57,303 nt of DNA, from NCBI GenBank assembly GCA_015680685.1, contig MNCI01013775.1:148060-205362 (forward strand), read 5' to 3'. Every line of letters begins with the position of its first letter. Positions within the stretch are counted from its first letter, which is position 1. The notes beneath the pieces were generated by a model. It made no database searches. It was given only the letters and a program-made list of their open reading frames with translations, and was not told where the DNA came from. Source of the stretch: Gnetum montanum (taxonomy: Eukaryota; Streptophyta; Gnetopsida; Gnetales; Gnetaceae). This document shows, one piece after another, positions 42,983-53,672 of this stretch. The position numbers and the translations under genes are program-made.

Positions 42983-43826
42983 TGATGAGTGGCAAGGTAC
43001 CCCTACACTCAACCATACGAAGACGTGTGTTTCATGCATGATTCAGTCGAACTTTGCAGATGGACTAGTTGTGGTATCCAGACAATTACTCATAGATCGC
43101 AGTTCCCTGTCTTCCCACCTAGACTAGTATTAGCTTTGTGATGTATGGTTTAGTCCAGAGTGAGATGTATGATGTGTTCCTCTACTAATGCTCCTCTTAG
43201 GGCTAATGGAAAATAATATTAACTAAACTAGAAGAGGGAAAGAGAGAGTCTAAGCTAGCCTAAGTGCAATGAGCATCCGTTCCTTAATCATCCGTACACA
43301 TCTTGGACCTCGTGCATGACTACCACTAGGATTACTAAGCACATGACCTAAGTACGCTACTGGGTTACCAAGTAGTCACACTTAAATGCTCGTGATTAAG
43401 TCATACTCATTCTGCATTACTAGGAGATAAAGGTAGAGAGATATTAGCTACAAAAGCAGTGAATAACAATAATAAAAAATTAATTAATTAAGCTAAGTGG
43501 ATGCTGCAATGATGAAGTAATCTCGATCTTTATTGTCGATCATGTGCATGTCCAAGTACGTCACACTCGAATAAGGATGCCATACAATTACAATCATCAC
43601 ACTGCGGGCATGCACTAGGAGAGAAGAAAACCTGATGTACTAAAAACTATTGAAAACTTAAAGTTCCTAGAAAACTCAAAAACTGCTTACTAGATCTACC
43701 TACCTCTTATTTATAGATGAGTAGATAGGTTGTGATATTGCGTACATGATATCACGTCTAGGTTATGATATCGCGTAGGTGATATCATGGCTGTGATATC
43801 ACAGCCAACAAATTCATGAATCATTA
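42983..43826 (-). mobile_element. 5' LTR of element C
   Basis: Minus-strand end GCCACTCATCA at 42983. The start is decayed to TAATGATTCATGAATTTG at 43826. TATAAATA at 43715-43708. GGCTGTGATATCACAGCC (43789-43806) is a perfect 18 bp palindrome. The 3' LTR has the CG-containing version of the same palindrome. Confidence 0.9.
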
Positions 43827-43831
43827 GAGAG
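43827..43831. repeat. Target-site duplication GAGAG (right) of element C
   Basis: Pairs with 35780-35784. Confidence 0.8.
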
Positions 43832-45039
43832 CACAATTAACATGAAGGCTAGTTTTCCCATTTTTTCTAAGTGTCAGCGCAAAGCCAATTGTTGCAAATT
43901 TTTCTAAGTGTTGGAACTATGCTCTCCACTACCCCAAAGCATAGTCAACCTCTAGTGGAGAGCGTATTCTAGCACATAGCCATTTTTTATAAATATTTCT
44001 AAGTGTGAGGCTATGCTCTCCCCTAGTCTAGAGCATAGTTAAGTGTAGTCAGTAAGAATAGCCTTTAGCAGCTTCCATAGCATAGCAACACCACTCAACT
44101 TAGCTTCAACTCACCTTCGGTAAGCGTAGTTAGCAAAATACTTCTCTTTTGTACCCTTTTTTTGGCCCCAAAATTGTAACTACGCTCAACCTCACGTGAG
44201 TGGATGGAGAACATAGTCCTAGAGCATTGTCTCCAAATTGTATTTTTAGGTATCTTGCGATTTTCTTGGCACACACATGCAGTTGGCAGTGTAGTCACAG
44301 TCTCATAGTGTCATAGAGTCCAGTAAAGCACAACACCACCAACCTAGTGAAGAGCATAGTCCCAACCATCCCCTCTACCACATTGTAGCCATCCTACATC
44401 TTTTGCTAACCCTAGGCCTATACATATGCTCACCCTCAATGTTTTCAGGGTTGGAAAATTTCAAAGTTCACAAATTAGCAAACTAGAGACTTGGAAAACC
44501 TAAGGAGCACTTGGGAGAGAACCAAAGGCATATCGGTGAAGTTGTAGACCACCATAGCCTAGCCAATACTACACCATGGCAGCCAACTTAGTAGATGTAG
44601 ACACCTCGACAAAATGCTAGTCTTCATAGCCAAACATCCCTAAGATTGTGACTATGCTATCGGTTATGCCTATTGTACACCATGTAGCTTCTAACCCCTT
44701 TTGGTGTTAACTATGATCAACCCCACTTGAGGGGGTGTTCTGTTTCTCTCTCTCTCTCTCTCTACATTTTTCACATTTTATTTGCATTTTTTCCTATTTT
44801 AATGCATAGCTACACCTAAAACTATGTTTGGATAGCAATCCCCACACGTTAACATCCTTATTTTCACCTAAAATATTGACTATGGTTGATCCCATTGACA
44901 TTCGATAAGTTCTTGTTTGATTGACAATACCATTCAAGGCATCCCATCTTTGCCTCTAGTAGGCCCTTGCGTAGATTTGGGGTTAGGTTGTGCACCTTGA
45001 ATCTTAGTGTTCCAGCTATCAACGTTTTCAATCATTATA
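43832..45039 (+). mobile_element. 5' LTR of family Y copy D, second part
   Basis: Continues 35679-35784, about 1309 bp in total. Holds further TATGCTCT...AGAGCATA dyads (about 43990-44022), TATACATA at 44419 at the same distance from the end as the TATA of E, a CT microsatellite (44738-44763) and GGAGAGCATAG-type words. Ends at about 45039 before the primer site. Confidence 0.75.
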
Positions 45040-45043
45040 GTTT

Positions 45044-45061
45044 TTGGCACTAAAAGGAGGG
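45044..45061 (+). other. Primer-binding site of copy D, decayed
   Basis: TTGGCACTAAAAGGAGGG against TTGGCGCTAGAAGGAGGG in E. Confidence 0.7.
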
Positions 45062-45479
45062 TCGAAGCCCTCTTTTTGAAAGTCTGTTAAGGTTGTTTTG
45101 TGAGCTCTCTACACCATAGTTATTTGTTAATCCATCGGTGTAGATTCGACCCTACAGTCGATCCCCCTGGGACCCCATGTAGCAACCCCAAATTGCACTT
45201 CTCTCCACTATTTTGCTGAGTTCCAGTTGTCCTCACTTGAAGCATAGTCCTCTTCAGCATAGATAGTGTAGTTAGCTCTCTATCATGGAGAGTGTAGTCG
45301 GCTCTTGATAGTGGAGAGCATAGTCAGTGTAGATAGTGTAGTTAGCTCTCCACAGTGGAAATTGTAGTCAATGGTATCAGCCAAAACAGAGTTAGTTTCA
45401 GCTTGGTCCACTATATGTTGTAGCCAACAACCTCTGCAGTTTACCTTTACAACTTGATTTACAACCATGAACCTGGATC

Positions 45480-48400
45480 AACCTTCAGTGTCAATTTCAA
45501 ACATACTTGGTATCTTACCTATCTAACAAGAGATTAGGATTAGCAACCTTGTGAATCTCATGATGGCCAGGCCAAGGCAATCCCTTAGGCAACACGACCA
45601 AGATCTAGAGTATGTCATGCTCAGCATTGAGCAATACAACTTCATATATGCAAAGGTCTAAGCAGCGTTACCTACAGATCACCTTGACATGAAGAGAAAA
45701 TAGGACTTTGAACTAATCCATTGGGATGGACAAGAGTATATCCCTTCCTCATTCAACATCATTTCACTCACAAAGTTCCACCATTGATTGTTATCCCAGC
45801 TCATCCAAGTAGGTAAGCATGATGTGGGAACTAACTATAAGGAAGCCTTATAAAAGAAAGAGGACGAGTTCAAAGCTTTCTTCGAACACAAGGCCCCCTT
45901 TCATACCATCTTCCAATAAGAAATCCCTAATTCGGCCCCTCCTTAGTTCAATTCACCCATCCTTCCTAAGACTATCATAACACTAACATCACCTTTCCAC
46001 TCTGTTAGGCTTTGATCTATGCTTGTAGTAGCAACCCATCAGATGCAATGCACTTATTATGATTCAATAGCTCCCTTCAAATTGCACTTCATGGCATCAT
46101 CTCAACTTTCCCATCCATCTTTCCTAGCAGTAATCATGCTAGCTCAGCCATATGTTCACATAGGGCTTGTCTTAAAGCTCCAAATGACTCAGGCACCCTA
46201 CGTCTTGCCTATTTCATTGGCATCCTGTGTGTTGGTCCACGTTGCCCTAATCACTGTTCCTATAACATAGCTAATGCATCAAGCACCTTGCGTAGGTCCA
46301 AAACTTGTGACCAGGTCATGGGACACACAACCAACATAGCAAATAGCATAGCTAATGCAGCTAGCTGGAGTATCCCAAAATTTAGACCAGGCATTCCAAC
46401 TGATCCAAACCTTAATAGAAAAGGTGAAGTGACTCAAAGCTACCTCCTCTAAAATTATCAAAGTGGTGTAATTCTACCAAGACAATCCTATAAGTCTTGT
46501 GGTCCTACCTCTAACTCTACTAACTGGGGTCCCACTACCTCAATTCACCAAATACAATGGTGAAGGAGACCCCAACGTGCATCTGGTCATGTTCAGGTCC
46601 AAGTGGCTGCTACTGTAGGCATGGTTGCATGCCATCATGTGTGTATTCGTCATGTCATTAATTGAAAAAGTTTAGACTAGTACCGCATGCTGCCTAGAGG
46701 CTTTATCTCCTCTCTGGAAGACCTCTTTAGCCAGTTCATGACATGGTTCAAGTACAACCTAAAGTCAAAAGTAACCTTGAACTAGCTAATGTAAGTCAAA
46801 CAGGGCCATCTAGAGCTCTTGAAAAAATTCATCCAACAATGGAGTGCCTTGTTAAACAAAATACAAGAGCTCATATCCAAGGCACATCTCTTAGCTATTT
46901 TCAAGGGCACAGTGAATGATTTCATAAAGTTAAAGTTATACTACTTAGGCTTGTAATCCCTAAGCCAGGCCTTTGCCCAAACCATGAGTATAAAGGATGT
47001 GGCGGAAGCCAGCAAGGACCTAGCCTACATGGCCTAAAAGAACTAGCACGCAAGGAGAGACAGGAACAAGGGAAAGAAAACTACAATAGTGGTAGCGGTA
47101 GCCAAAAAGGCCAAGGCAACCAACCGAGGGTCAATGGCTAGGCTACCCAAAGCCCTAGCTAACAACAAAGTTGCCAACCTTTGTGCTAAGGCAACCAACT
47201 CACCTACATTTGCAGTTTGCCATGATGCAAGTTGGTTAAAGGCCTAACTTCAAGCGCAAGGATCGCTCCAAGTACACCCCATTACCACTAAAGCCCTCAA
47301 AGATGCTAGAACAATGGTTAAAAGTAAGGCACATCCAATATAAGAGAATTTCTGAGGATGTCCATAAAAGGCATGATAAATACTATGAGCTACTCAGAAA
47401 CCCTGTTTCAGTAACACCAAATAAGCCCTTAGTCCCAAAACATTTCAAGCTAGATTAGTTTTGACAATACCACTAATTGTCCAATCATAGCATGGGCTTT
47501 TGCTTAGTCCTGTAAGATGATCTACAAAAGATGATCGATAAAGGCGAGCTGGTCCTTGATGCTACAAACCTAGTCAGGCTGTAGAACCAATCCATGAGGG
47601 TGTACAAAGACCCTTTAAATGTGGACAATATCGACTATGTCATAAATGCTATCAATGTTGATGATAACCCAGAACTAGTGTGATGGCTATTTATGGTCTA
47701 CGTGTCCTCTAGTAGCACAAGGATCCCCTCAGCCCCTATGGGTTTGCGACCCCCTTTCATCATTAAAGTTCCACCTTAAGCACCCACAATGTCCTTTGTG
47801 GTTAGGGCCTCACATGATGTTGCAACAACAACAATTTAGCCATCCTTCATTGTCAGGGTGTCACAACGTGATAACCCTTCACCTATCCAAAGCCCAGCAG
47901 TAGCCAATGCATAGGTCTCTTTCCCTTCAAGGGTCAATCCTAGTGGCGACATCAATAGACCTGCTAGGTGGCAACCTTGGAGAGCCAATGAGCATCTCAC
48001 ATATAGAATGATTAGGTAATGTCAAGACCAAAGAGCACTCAGTCCACCGAAGTCGGTCTCTATACCTACTATCCCCATGGCCAAAACAATTGAGGCCATA
48101 ACTAGCAAATCACAACCAAGCATTGAGGCCCCTATGCAGGCCAAGCCAACAAAGCCCAAGTTGCCTCCATGGGAAATCTATCTTTTAGGATGCATGGATG
48201 AAGTCAAAGCTAACAAAAACATGGCCAATGGAAATGACTTCATGGATGCATTATTCCAAGTCAAGTAAGCACTCAAGAAAATGAGCTAATCATGACCTCA
48301 TTCACGCAAAACAAGGCACTGGTGCGAATGTTGACCTCCATTCTTATCGCGAAGGACATCCCTAAAGATGAGAACTCCATCCACATAGTGATGTTGCCTC

Positions 48401-49059
48401 ATGTGTTTCAAGAATAGAGTTCCACATCCCTAGCATTTTGTGATGAGGTAATTAAGATCAATCCTAAGAAGGGTGAGGTCATAACGACTTTAATATTTAT
48501 TACCATATGTGTCGTGCAATGCAAGATTCATAGGGTGCACATCAATGACAAAGCCACAACAAATGTAATACCATACATTGCCATTGACAAACTAGGCCTT
48601 GCAATCTAGGTCAAGCCAATGAAAACCACATGTCTGAAATCCTTCAATGGATCATGTGTCATTATTAGGAGCATGATCACCATAGCTTTCCTAGTAGGGG
48701 AGCAATTCCCCATCATTGCCAAATTTATCTTCATAGAGAAGATGCCAGGCTTTAACCTAATACTAGACAAGCCTTGGCTAGTTCAATTATCTCTTCAATT
48801 TATTAGGAAATCCATATTTCATATGAATGTGGTGAAGTTATCATCCATGGTGATAACACCATCCCTATGGCCATCAACAACATAGATATGAAGCAAGGGT
48901 TGAAGGTTGGATTTCCTGATGACACACTTATGGCAGACAATGAAATGCATGAGGCTAATGCACCCAAAGAAGCAGTGGAAGCCAACAACCTCTTAGAGGA
49001 GGCCCTTTGGGTAGAGTTGCCCTTTAACGTAGCAAGTGAGGATCAAGGAGAATACTAGA
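45480..49059 (+). pseudogene. Gag-protease gene of copy D, degenerate
   Basis: A stop-ridden relative of the E gene (53673 onward). Aligned landmarks: SIEQYNFIYAKV against TPEQYNFICVKI (about 45630); EYIPSSFNIISLTKFHH against EFIPSAFDIIPLSENHH (45730); PLPQFTKYNGEGDPNVHLV (46540); and in the protease region KIHRVHINDKATTNVIPYIA (48525), then MPGFNLILDKPWL (48750). The active-site position reads N-D-K against D-D-G in E. The end VELPFNVASEDQGEY (about 49015-49057) aligns with the last residues of E in this window. No reverse transcriptase follows. Sequence after 49080 is non-coding, so pol was lost or displaced. Confidence 0.75.
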
Positions 49060-49430
49060 TAGTGCAATCTAGGCCCTACACACCCCTTAACCCACACCAA
49101 GTTAGGAAGAAACTATGCAATTAAGGTTCTCCCTTAGTCCAAAACATGCTAGGTGCATGCCCACTATTCACTTCTGAGTGCCTTGTACCCTACTCTCTAC
49201 TTCTATTGTGTTTGTGTTGCATTAGGTTAGAATGGTAGCATGTTATTTACATTTAGCTTAATTGCTTAGATTATGCATTTATTTGCTTGGTTCTCACATT
49301 CATTCACTTTGTTCACGTATTTGCTTATTAGTTTATACTTCTATAGTTATTGCTTTAAAAACAATCAAAATGCATAAAAATCATAAAAGCCAAAATTACA
49401 AAAAGAGAGATAGCAATACCCTACCAGCCA
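49060..49430. other. Non-coding remainder of copy D
   Basis: AT-rich text without pol homology. Confidence 0.45.
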
Positions 49431-49865
49431 TGGCCTTAAACTAGCAATGTTGTGGCTCAGAACAACCTTAAACTATGGCCCTTGATCCCCATCCCTATGG
49501 CCTGGAATGACCTTAAACTAGTAATGTTGCAGCTCAGAACAACCTTAAACTATGGCCCTTGATCCCCATCCCTATGGCCTGGAATGACCTTAAACTAGTA
49601 ATATGTGACTTGGAATGGCCTAAAACTCTCACTTTTAATTCCTTCACAAAGGCTTGGAATGGCCTTAAACTACTATTATCACTGTGGCCCAAAATGGTCT
49701 AAAACTAGCAAATGCATGGCCTGAAATTGCCAAAAATTAACATTAGCCCTCTCGCTATGGTCTTAAACTAGCATGGGATCCATCAAGGGTTTAAACTGAC
49801 AACAGACTTGCTATGCTCACAATGGCCTAGTACCGTTATGGCTCGCAATGGCCTAGACTCGTGTA
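49430..49865. repeat. Minisatellite of TGGCCTGGAATGACCTTAAA units
   Basis: A 77 bp period (49446-49522, 49523-49599), each unit made of two related subunits. Looser copies (TTGGAATGGCCTTAAACTA, GGCCCAAAATGGTC) follow to about 49865. Lies between the protease region of D and the antisense gene. Confidence 0.75.
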
Positions 49866-50008
49866 CTTATAGCAAATGCAATAAAATCATCATATAGGGA
49901 TAAAAGTTTACACAACAAATAATCATCTAGCAAATGTAATATGCATATCAATACATAGCATGAATAGCATCAGATAGCAAAAAGGTAGTAAAAAGCCTAA
50001 TGGAAGAT

Positions 50009-51880
50009 ACATCTAGTCATGCTCAACTAGTGGTGCTAGGTGGGGGTAGAAGTTCTTCTTCTTCCACCACATTGCTAGGGCCTATAGCATTACCTGGTAC
50101 CTACCACAACCATTAACAAACATGTGTAACTAGTAAGTAAATATGCACTATATGAGCTAACTTAAAACATGAAAAGCATAAAAAAATAACTAACCTGAGA
50201 GGGTCCTACATCGATGAGTTTTGGAGGTAACTTTCCAAGGCCAACCTCCAAGTAGTGAAGAATCTCAACTTTAGAAAGTTGTGTCCAGTCCTCCTGGCTA
50301 AAGTCAATACTTGCAAGGGTCTTACCTTTGTCCATAGTGGTCCATACAAGTGGCTCCATATGAAATATAGCAAAAGAGGCCTCTTAGAAGGGGGTGATGA
50401 TCTCCCTCACAAGAGGATCGCTCACGACTATACTCTACGTGAAGTGATATGCTTGATCCTCATAGATTACCTTAAGAAACATCTTAAGGTGGTAGCATTA
50501 AGTAGACTCCTTGTACTATTGTAGGTACACATCGTGCTCTTGCTTCTACTGATGCTTGTGGTTTTTCTATGTTTGTTCCTACTAATAAACCTTAGTGCTA
50601 TAATTCTTCCAATCCTAGTTCTTTTGGATGAGTAAGCCCATCTAGAGCTCGTTGCTCTATCATCTCCTGTGTGGCTTCATTCTTACCTTTGAGAGTTGTT
50701 CAATATCTAGCATACTTGATCTTAGAAGTATGCTAGGTGCCATCTCCTTGTGATTTAGCTACTATGAAGTCATATTTGAATTGAAGGTCCTTGATTTTCT
50801 CATCCTAGCTAGTCATCCTATCTTGTAGTTCATGCACACGTTTCCATAGGTGCTCATTCAAGCACCTGCTAACCCACAATGCCTTTGCACACAAAAGTAC
50901 ACACTTGTTCAATGTCTTGTACATGTGACAAGACACCTGATCAACTTTAGGAGGAAGGTTGGGGAGGGCATCCACCTTGGCCACCTTTCTTAGATCCCAT
51001 TGCAGCTTAGGACCTGTAGGTATTGCACACATATTAGCACTAAGCATTTAACTAGTAAGCATGATAGCATGAAACAATAACATCACACACATACCAAGCT
51101 TTGGGCTTGCTTGTCATAATTAGTCCACCATGTCCTCAATAATGCTTTCTATGAAGGCAAATTTATCCAGCATATCTACCCATGGCTCCATGTGGTAGGT
51201 AGATGTGGGACCACTAGTGAAAATATCTAGTGTTGTAACACAACGATGCCATTAACATATGGCTTAATAGCTAAATATACGAAAGCAAACAAGGGATGAC
51301 AGATTGCAATACAAGTAGATTATCTAGCAAGTTCTCAAGCGTGAGTGTAGGGGGTTCACCTAGCAGTGTATCTTTGAACAAACTGTAAAAATTGTTCCCA
51401 TCGGGGTGGAGTAGCCCCTCTTCCTCCAAATGCCAAAGGGCCTCTATTACCTTGTGAAGCTCATCTTCGCAAGCTACCTCCTCCTTAGCTCAAGGAGGTA
51501 CTTCCTCCATTGTCGCCTTGGTTGCTACTCTTATAGCCCTCTCTTCTTTTTCTATGATTAACACATATACACATATAACACATTAGTATGCATAGCACAT
51601 CATTAGCTAATTGATAGTATAACATAAAATAAAAATATAAAAAATAGTAGTATATGGATGAATGCAACTAAGGCATCCAAGAAGTTACACATACTAACCT
51701 ACAACATCTACATTCTAGGTTTGAAGCTTGATATGGATCCTTTTGCTGCTTAGTTTCTTGATCTCAGGGATAGCCTCCTCTTGAGGATGTGGCCTCTTCA
51801 TCTTGGCCTTGGATGGCCCCATTGTCTTGGCTATGTAGCAATCTACCTTGCTCACGTCATCAATGCCAACTGGAGGACCC
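50009..51880 (-). pseudogene. Multi-exon minus-strand gene of unknown function, decayed
   Basis: At least six coding-like blocks on the minus strand separated by intron-like gaps. From 5' to 3': 51876-51700 (GPPVGIDDVSKVDCYIAK, KKLSSKRIHIKLQT); about 51560-51297 (EDELHKVIEALWHLEEEGLL, DTLLGEPPTLTLENLLDNLL); 51230-51095 (MEPWVDMLDKFAFIESIIED); 51015-50740 (GPKLQWDLRKVAKVDALPNL, ECALCAKALW-like text, HELQDRM); 50358-50196 (MEPLVWTTMDKGKTLASIDF, LHYLEVGLGKLPPKLIDVG); 50125-50009 (GNAIGPSNVVEEEELLPPPS then stop). Several junctions look spliced (CTCAG|GTTAGT, CTACAG|GTCC, CTTG|GTATGT). A few in-frame stops show decay. It is antisense to D and E and ends 90 bp before LTR E. Grande-type Tat elements carry antisense genes near the 3' LTR, which is a possible parallel. 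Confidence 0.5.
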
Positions 51881-52015
51881 TTACCTACACTATTGCATGA
51901 GTAATGTGAGTGCCCCAGGGGACTCTTGGTTGTTACTGATAATGACTCATCGATCCCCTCTGGGGGGTGTGAAACACCACAAAAATTTTAGCAACACTTC
52001 TAGACAACTTTAGAN

Positions 52016-52188
52016 ACTAAGTACACTATGCTTACGCTGCACAGCGTAAGGATCAGCGTCACNACCCTAGGGCCCACAAATCATGACAGCAAGTTTTGGT
52101 ATTAAGAATCATCAGTTTCAAGGTCAAAAAGTGCAATTTTGACTAAGTACACTATGCTTACGGTGCACAGCGTAAGGATCAGCGTCAC
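52016..52188. repeat. 47 bp direct repeats with a 20 bp hairpin in U3 of E
   Basis: Copies at 52016-52062 and 52142-52188 (ACTAAGTACACTATGCTTAC ... AGCGTCAC). The first holds the perfect palindrome CTTACGCTGCACAGCGTAAG (52031-52050). The second has one mismatch. A third, decayed copy is near 52351-52380. Single Ns at 52015 and 52063 exactly bracket the first copy, so that copy may be an assembly patch. Confidence 0.75.
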
Positions 52189-52853
52189 CAACTTTTGAAG
52201 CCCCGAAATTGAGTCAAAACAGGCCGAAATTGAGCACAAGGACCCCCATGACCTTCACCAAGGTCCCGAGTAGCTCCTAACCTCTAGAAAATTAAGATTT
52301 GGGCATCAAATGTGCCATTTTGGCTTGGTGACGCTAGGGTTACTTTTTCAGACGCTGCACAACATAAGGATCAGCGTCACCAATTTTTAGAGCCCCAAAA
52401 CTAAGCCAAAATGACTTGATTTTAAGGGTGTAAGTCATCCTCAAGGTCCACTATTGATAACTATGGGTCCCAGCCTTCAAAAATTCCAGATTTCAGCCCA
52501 AAATTGCAAGTTTTGGAGGTCACACTGCAAGTCACGCTGGATGCTAAACAAGCGAGGCGGTATTAATCCTTCTTGATTTTATTTTTCAAGAAATCTATAA
52601 AATGGCAAAGGTATATGAAAGCCCATGCAAAATCAGGCCAAATATTTAGCAAAAAGAAAAAAAGAAATATAATTTTTCCAAGCGGACCAGAGTTGGAGCT
52701 AATCTTTTTAAATTTTTAATTTTTTAATTTTTTTTATTGCTTGAGGGCTTGTATTTCTAATTTGTATTTTTTTTATGGGCTTGAATGACCCACAAATTGT
52801 AAAATACATTGAACCTGGTCAAAGAAAACCCTAGCCAAACCCTAGCCCAACCC

Positions 52854-52861
52854 TATAAATA
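52854..52861 (+). promoter_or_regulatory. TATA box of LTR E
   Basis: CCCTATAAATACCC, 884 bp into the LTR. Same relative place as in F and D. Confidence 0.75.
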
Positions 52862-53489
52862 CCCTATCAATTCACACAGATAGGAGGAGGCAAAAAAGAG
52901 AAGCAAAGCAAAAGCAGCAAGAGAGAAGGGAGAGGAAGAGGCAAAGATTGGAGAGATTGGAAATTCTGAAGGAGGACAGAACTTGCAATCCTTGGGCGCT
53001 CGGCACATCCGATTTTTGGCTTCCAAGTTCTTCTCACATCGTCGCATCATCGTGTCATATTTTTCCGGGGCTAGGCGTTTGACTTGCCATTCACACTTGT
53101 GCAACTACGCTTTGACCGGTGCACATTTTTTTAAAACAATATAATACAGTTTCATTATTGCCTCCCATTTACATTGTTTAGTTCTGTTTATGCTTTACAA
53201 ATATAACTTTGTTCATGCTTCATTTATAATTCAGTACGCTTTATTTACATTTCGTATCGCCGTTTGCATTCCGTTTACATACCGTTTACGATAACCCCAG
53301 CGCTAGCCGTAGCTTACGCTCGGGGAAGTCCTTGGTTGATTTGCGTGCAAACCATCCAAGGCACTCTACCTTCGTTTACTTTTCCAGCTTGCCCTCGGGC
53401 GAAGGCATGGTTAGCTATGGCTACCCAATGATCTCTTGGTGTTTGTTTCCCTTCCAGCCTTACATCGACGATTTAGGACAGTACAGTTT

Positions 53490-53507
53490 TTGGCGCTAGA
53501 AGGAGGG
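53490..53507 (+). other. Primer-binding site of copy E
   Basis: TTGGCGCTAGAAGGAGGG, 4 bp after the LTR end. Identical over 16 bases to the F site. Confidence 0.85.
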
Positions 53508-53672
53508 CCACTTTCTTGTTATTGATTAAAACCTCACTACCTATCAAAACTCATCCATCTTGCCCATTTGAGTCTCTTCATCCCTGTTGATCACACTAAG
53601 CTTGTGTCACCCCACACTACAACTGCTTACGATCCAACTCCATTCGTCTATCCCAGTCCATTCACATTTATC

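Larger units (their letters stand above)
35785..43826 (-). mobile_element. Element C, family X, minus strand, nested in LTR of D
   Basis: LTRs 35785-36642 and 42983-43826 differ at roughly one base in ten by eye. Between them, read on the minus strand: primer site, gag remnant, T-rich tract, stem-loop, dyad cassette, ORF2 and purine tract. GAGAG flanks the element. Most of the gag capsid is deleted. No pol. Confidence 0.9.
51970..53485 (+). mobile_element. 5' LTR of family Y copy E
   Basis: Starts TGAAACACCACAAAAATTTT (TGTG just before) and ends GACAGTACA, followed by GTTTT and the primer site. Its last 250 bp match LTR F in opposite orientation. 1516 bp. U3 with CTTACGCTG/CAGCGTAAG dyads, TATA at 52854, then R/U5. 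No target duplication can be tested because the 3' end is outside the window. Confidence 0.88.

Noticed and set aside
44738-44763. CT microsatellite as a regulatory GAGA-type element
   Set aside because: Simple repeat inside a decayed LTR; no further support.
51970-53485. LTR E as the shared 3' LTR of D in a D-E tandem
   Set aside because: Its sequence has diverged strongly from D's LTR and lacks D's AGAGCATAG dyads; kept only as a remote possibility.
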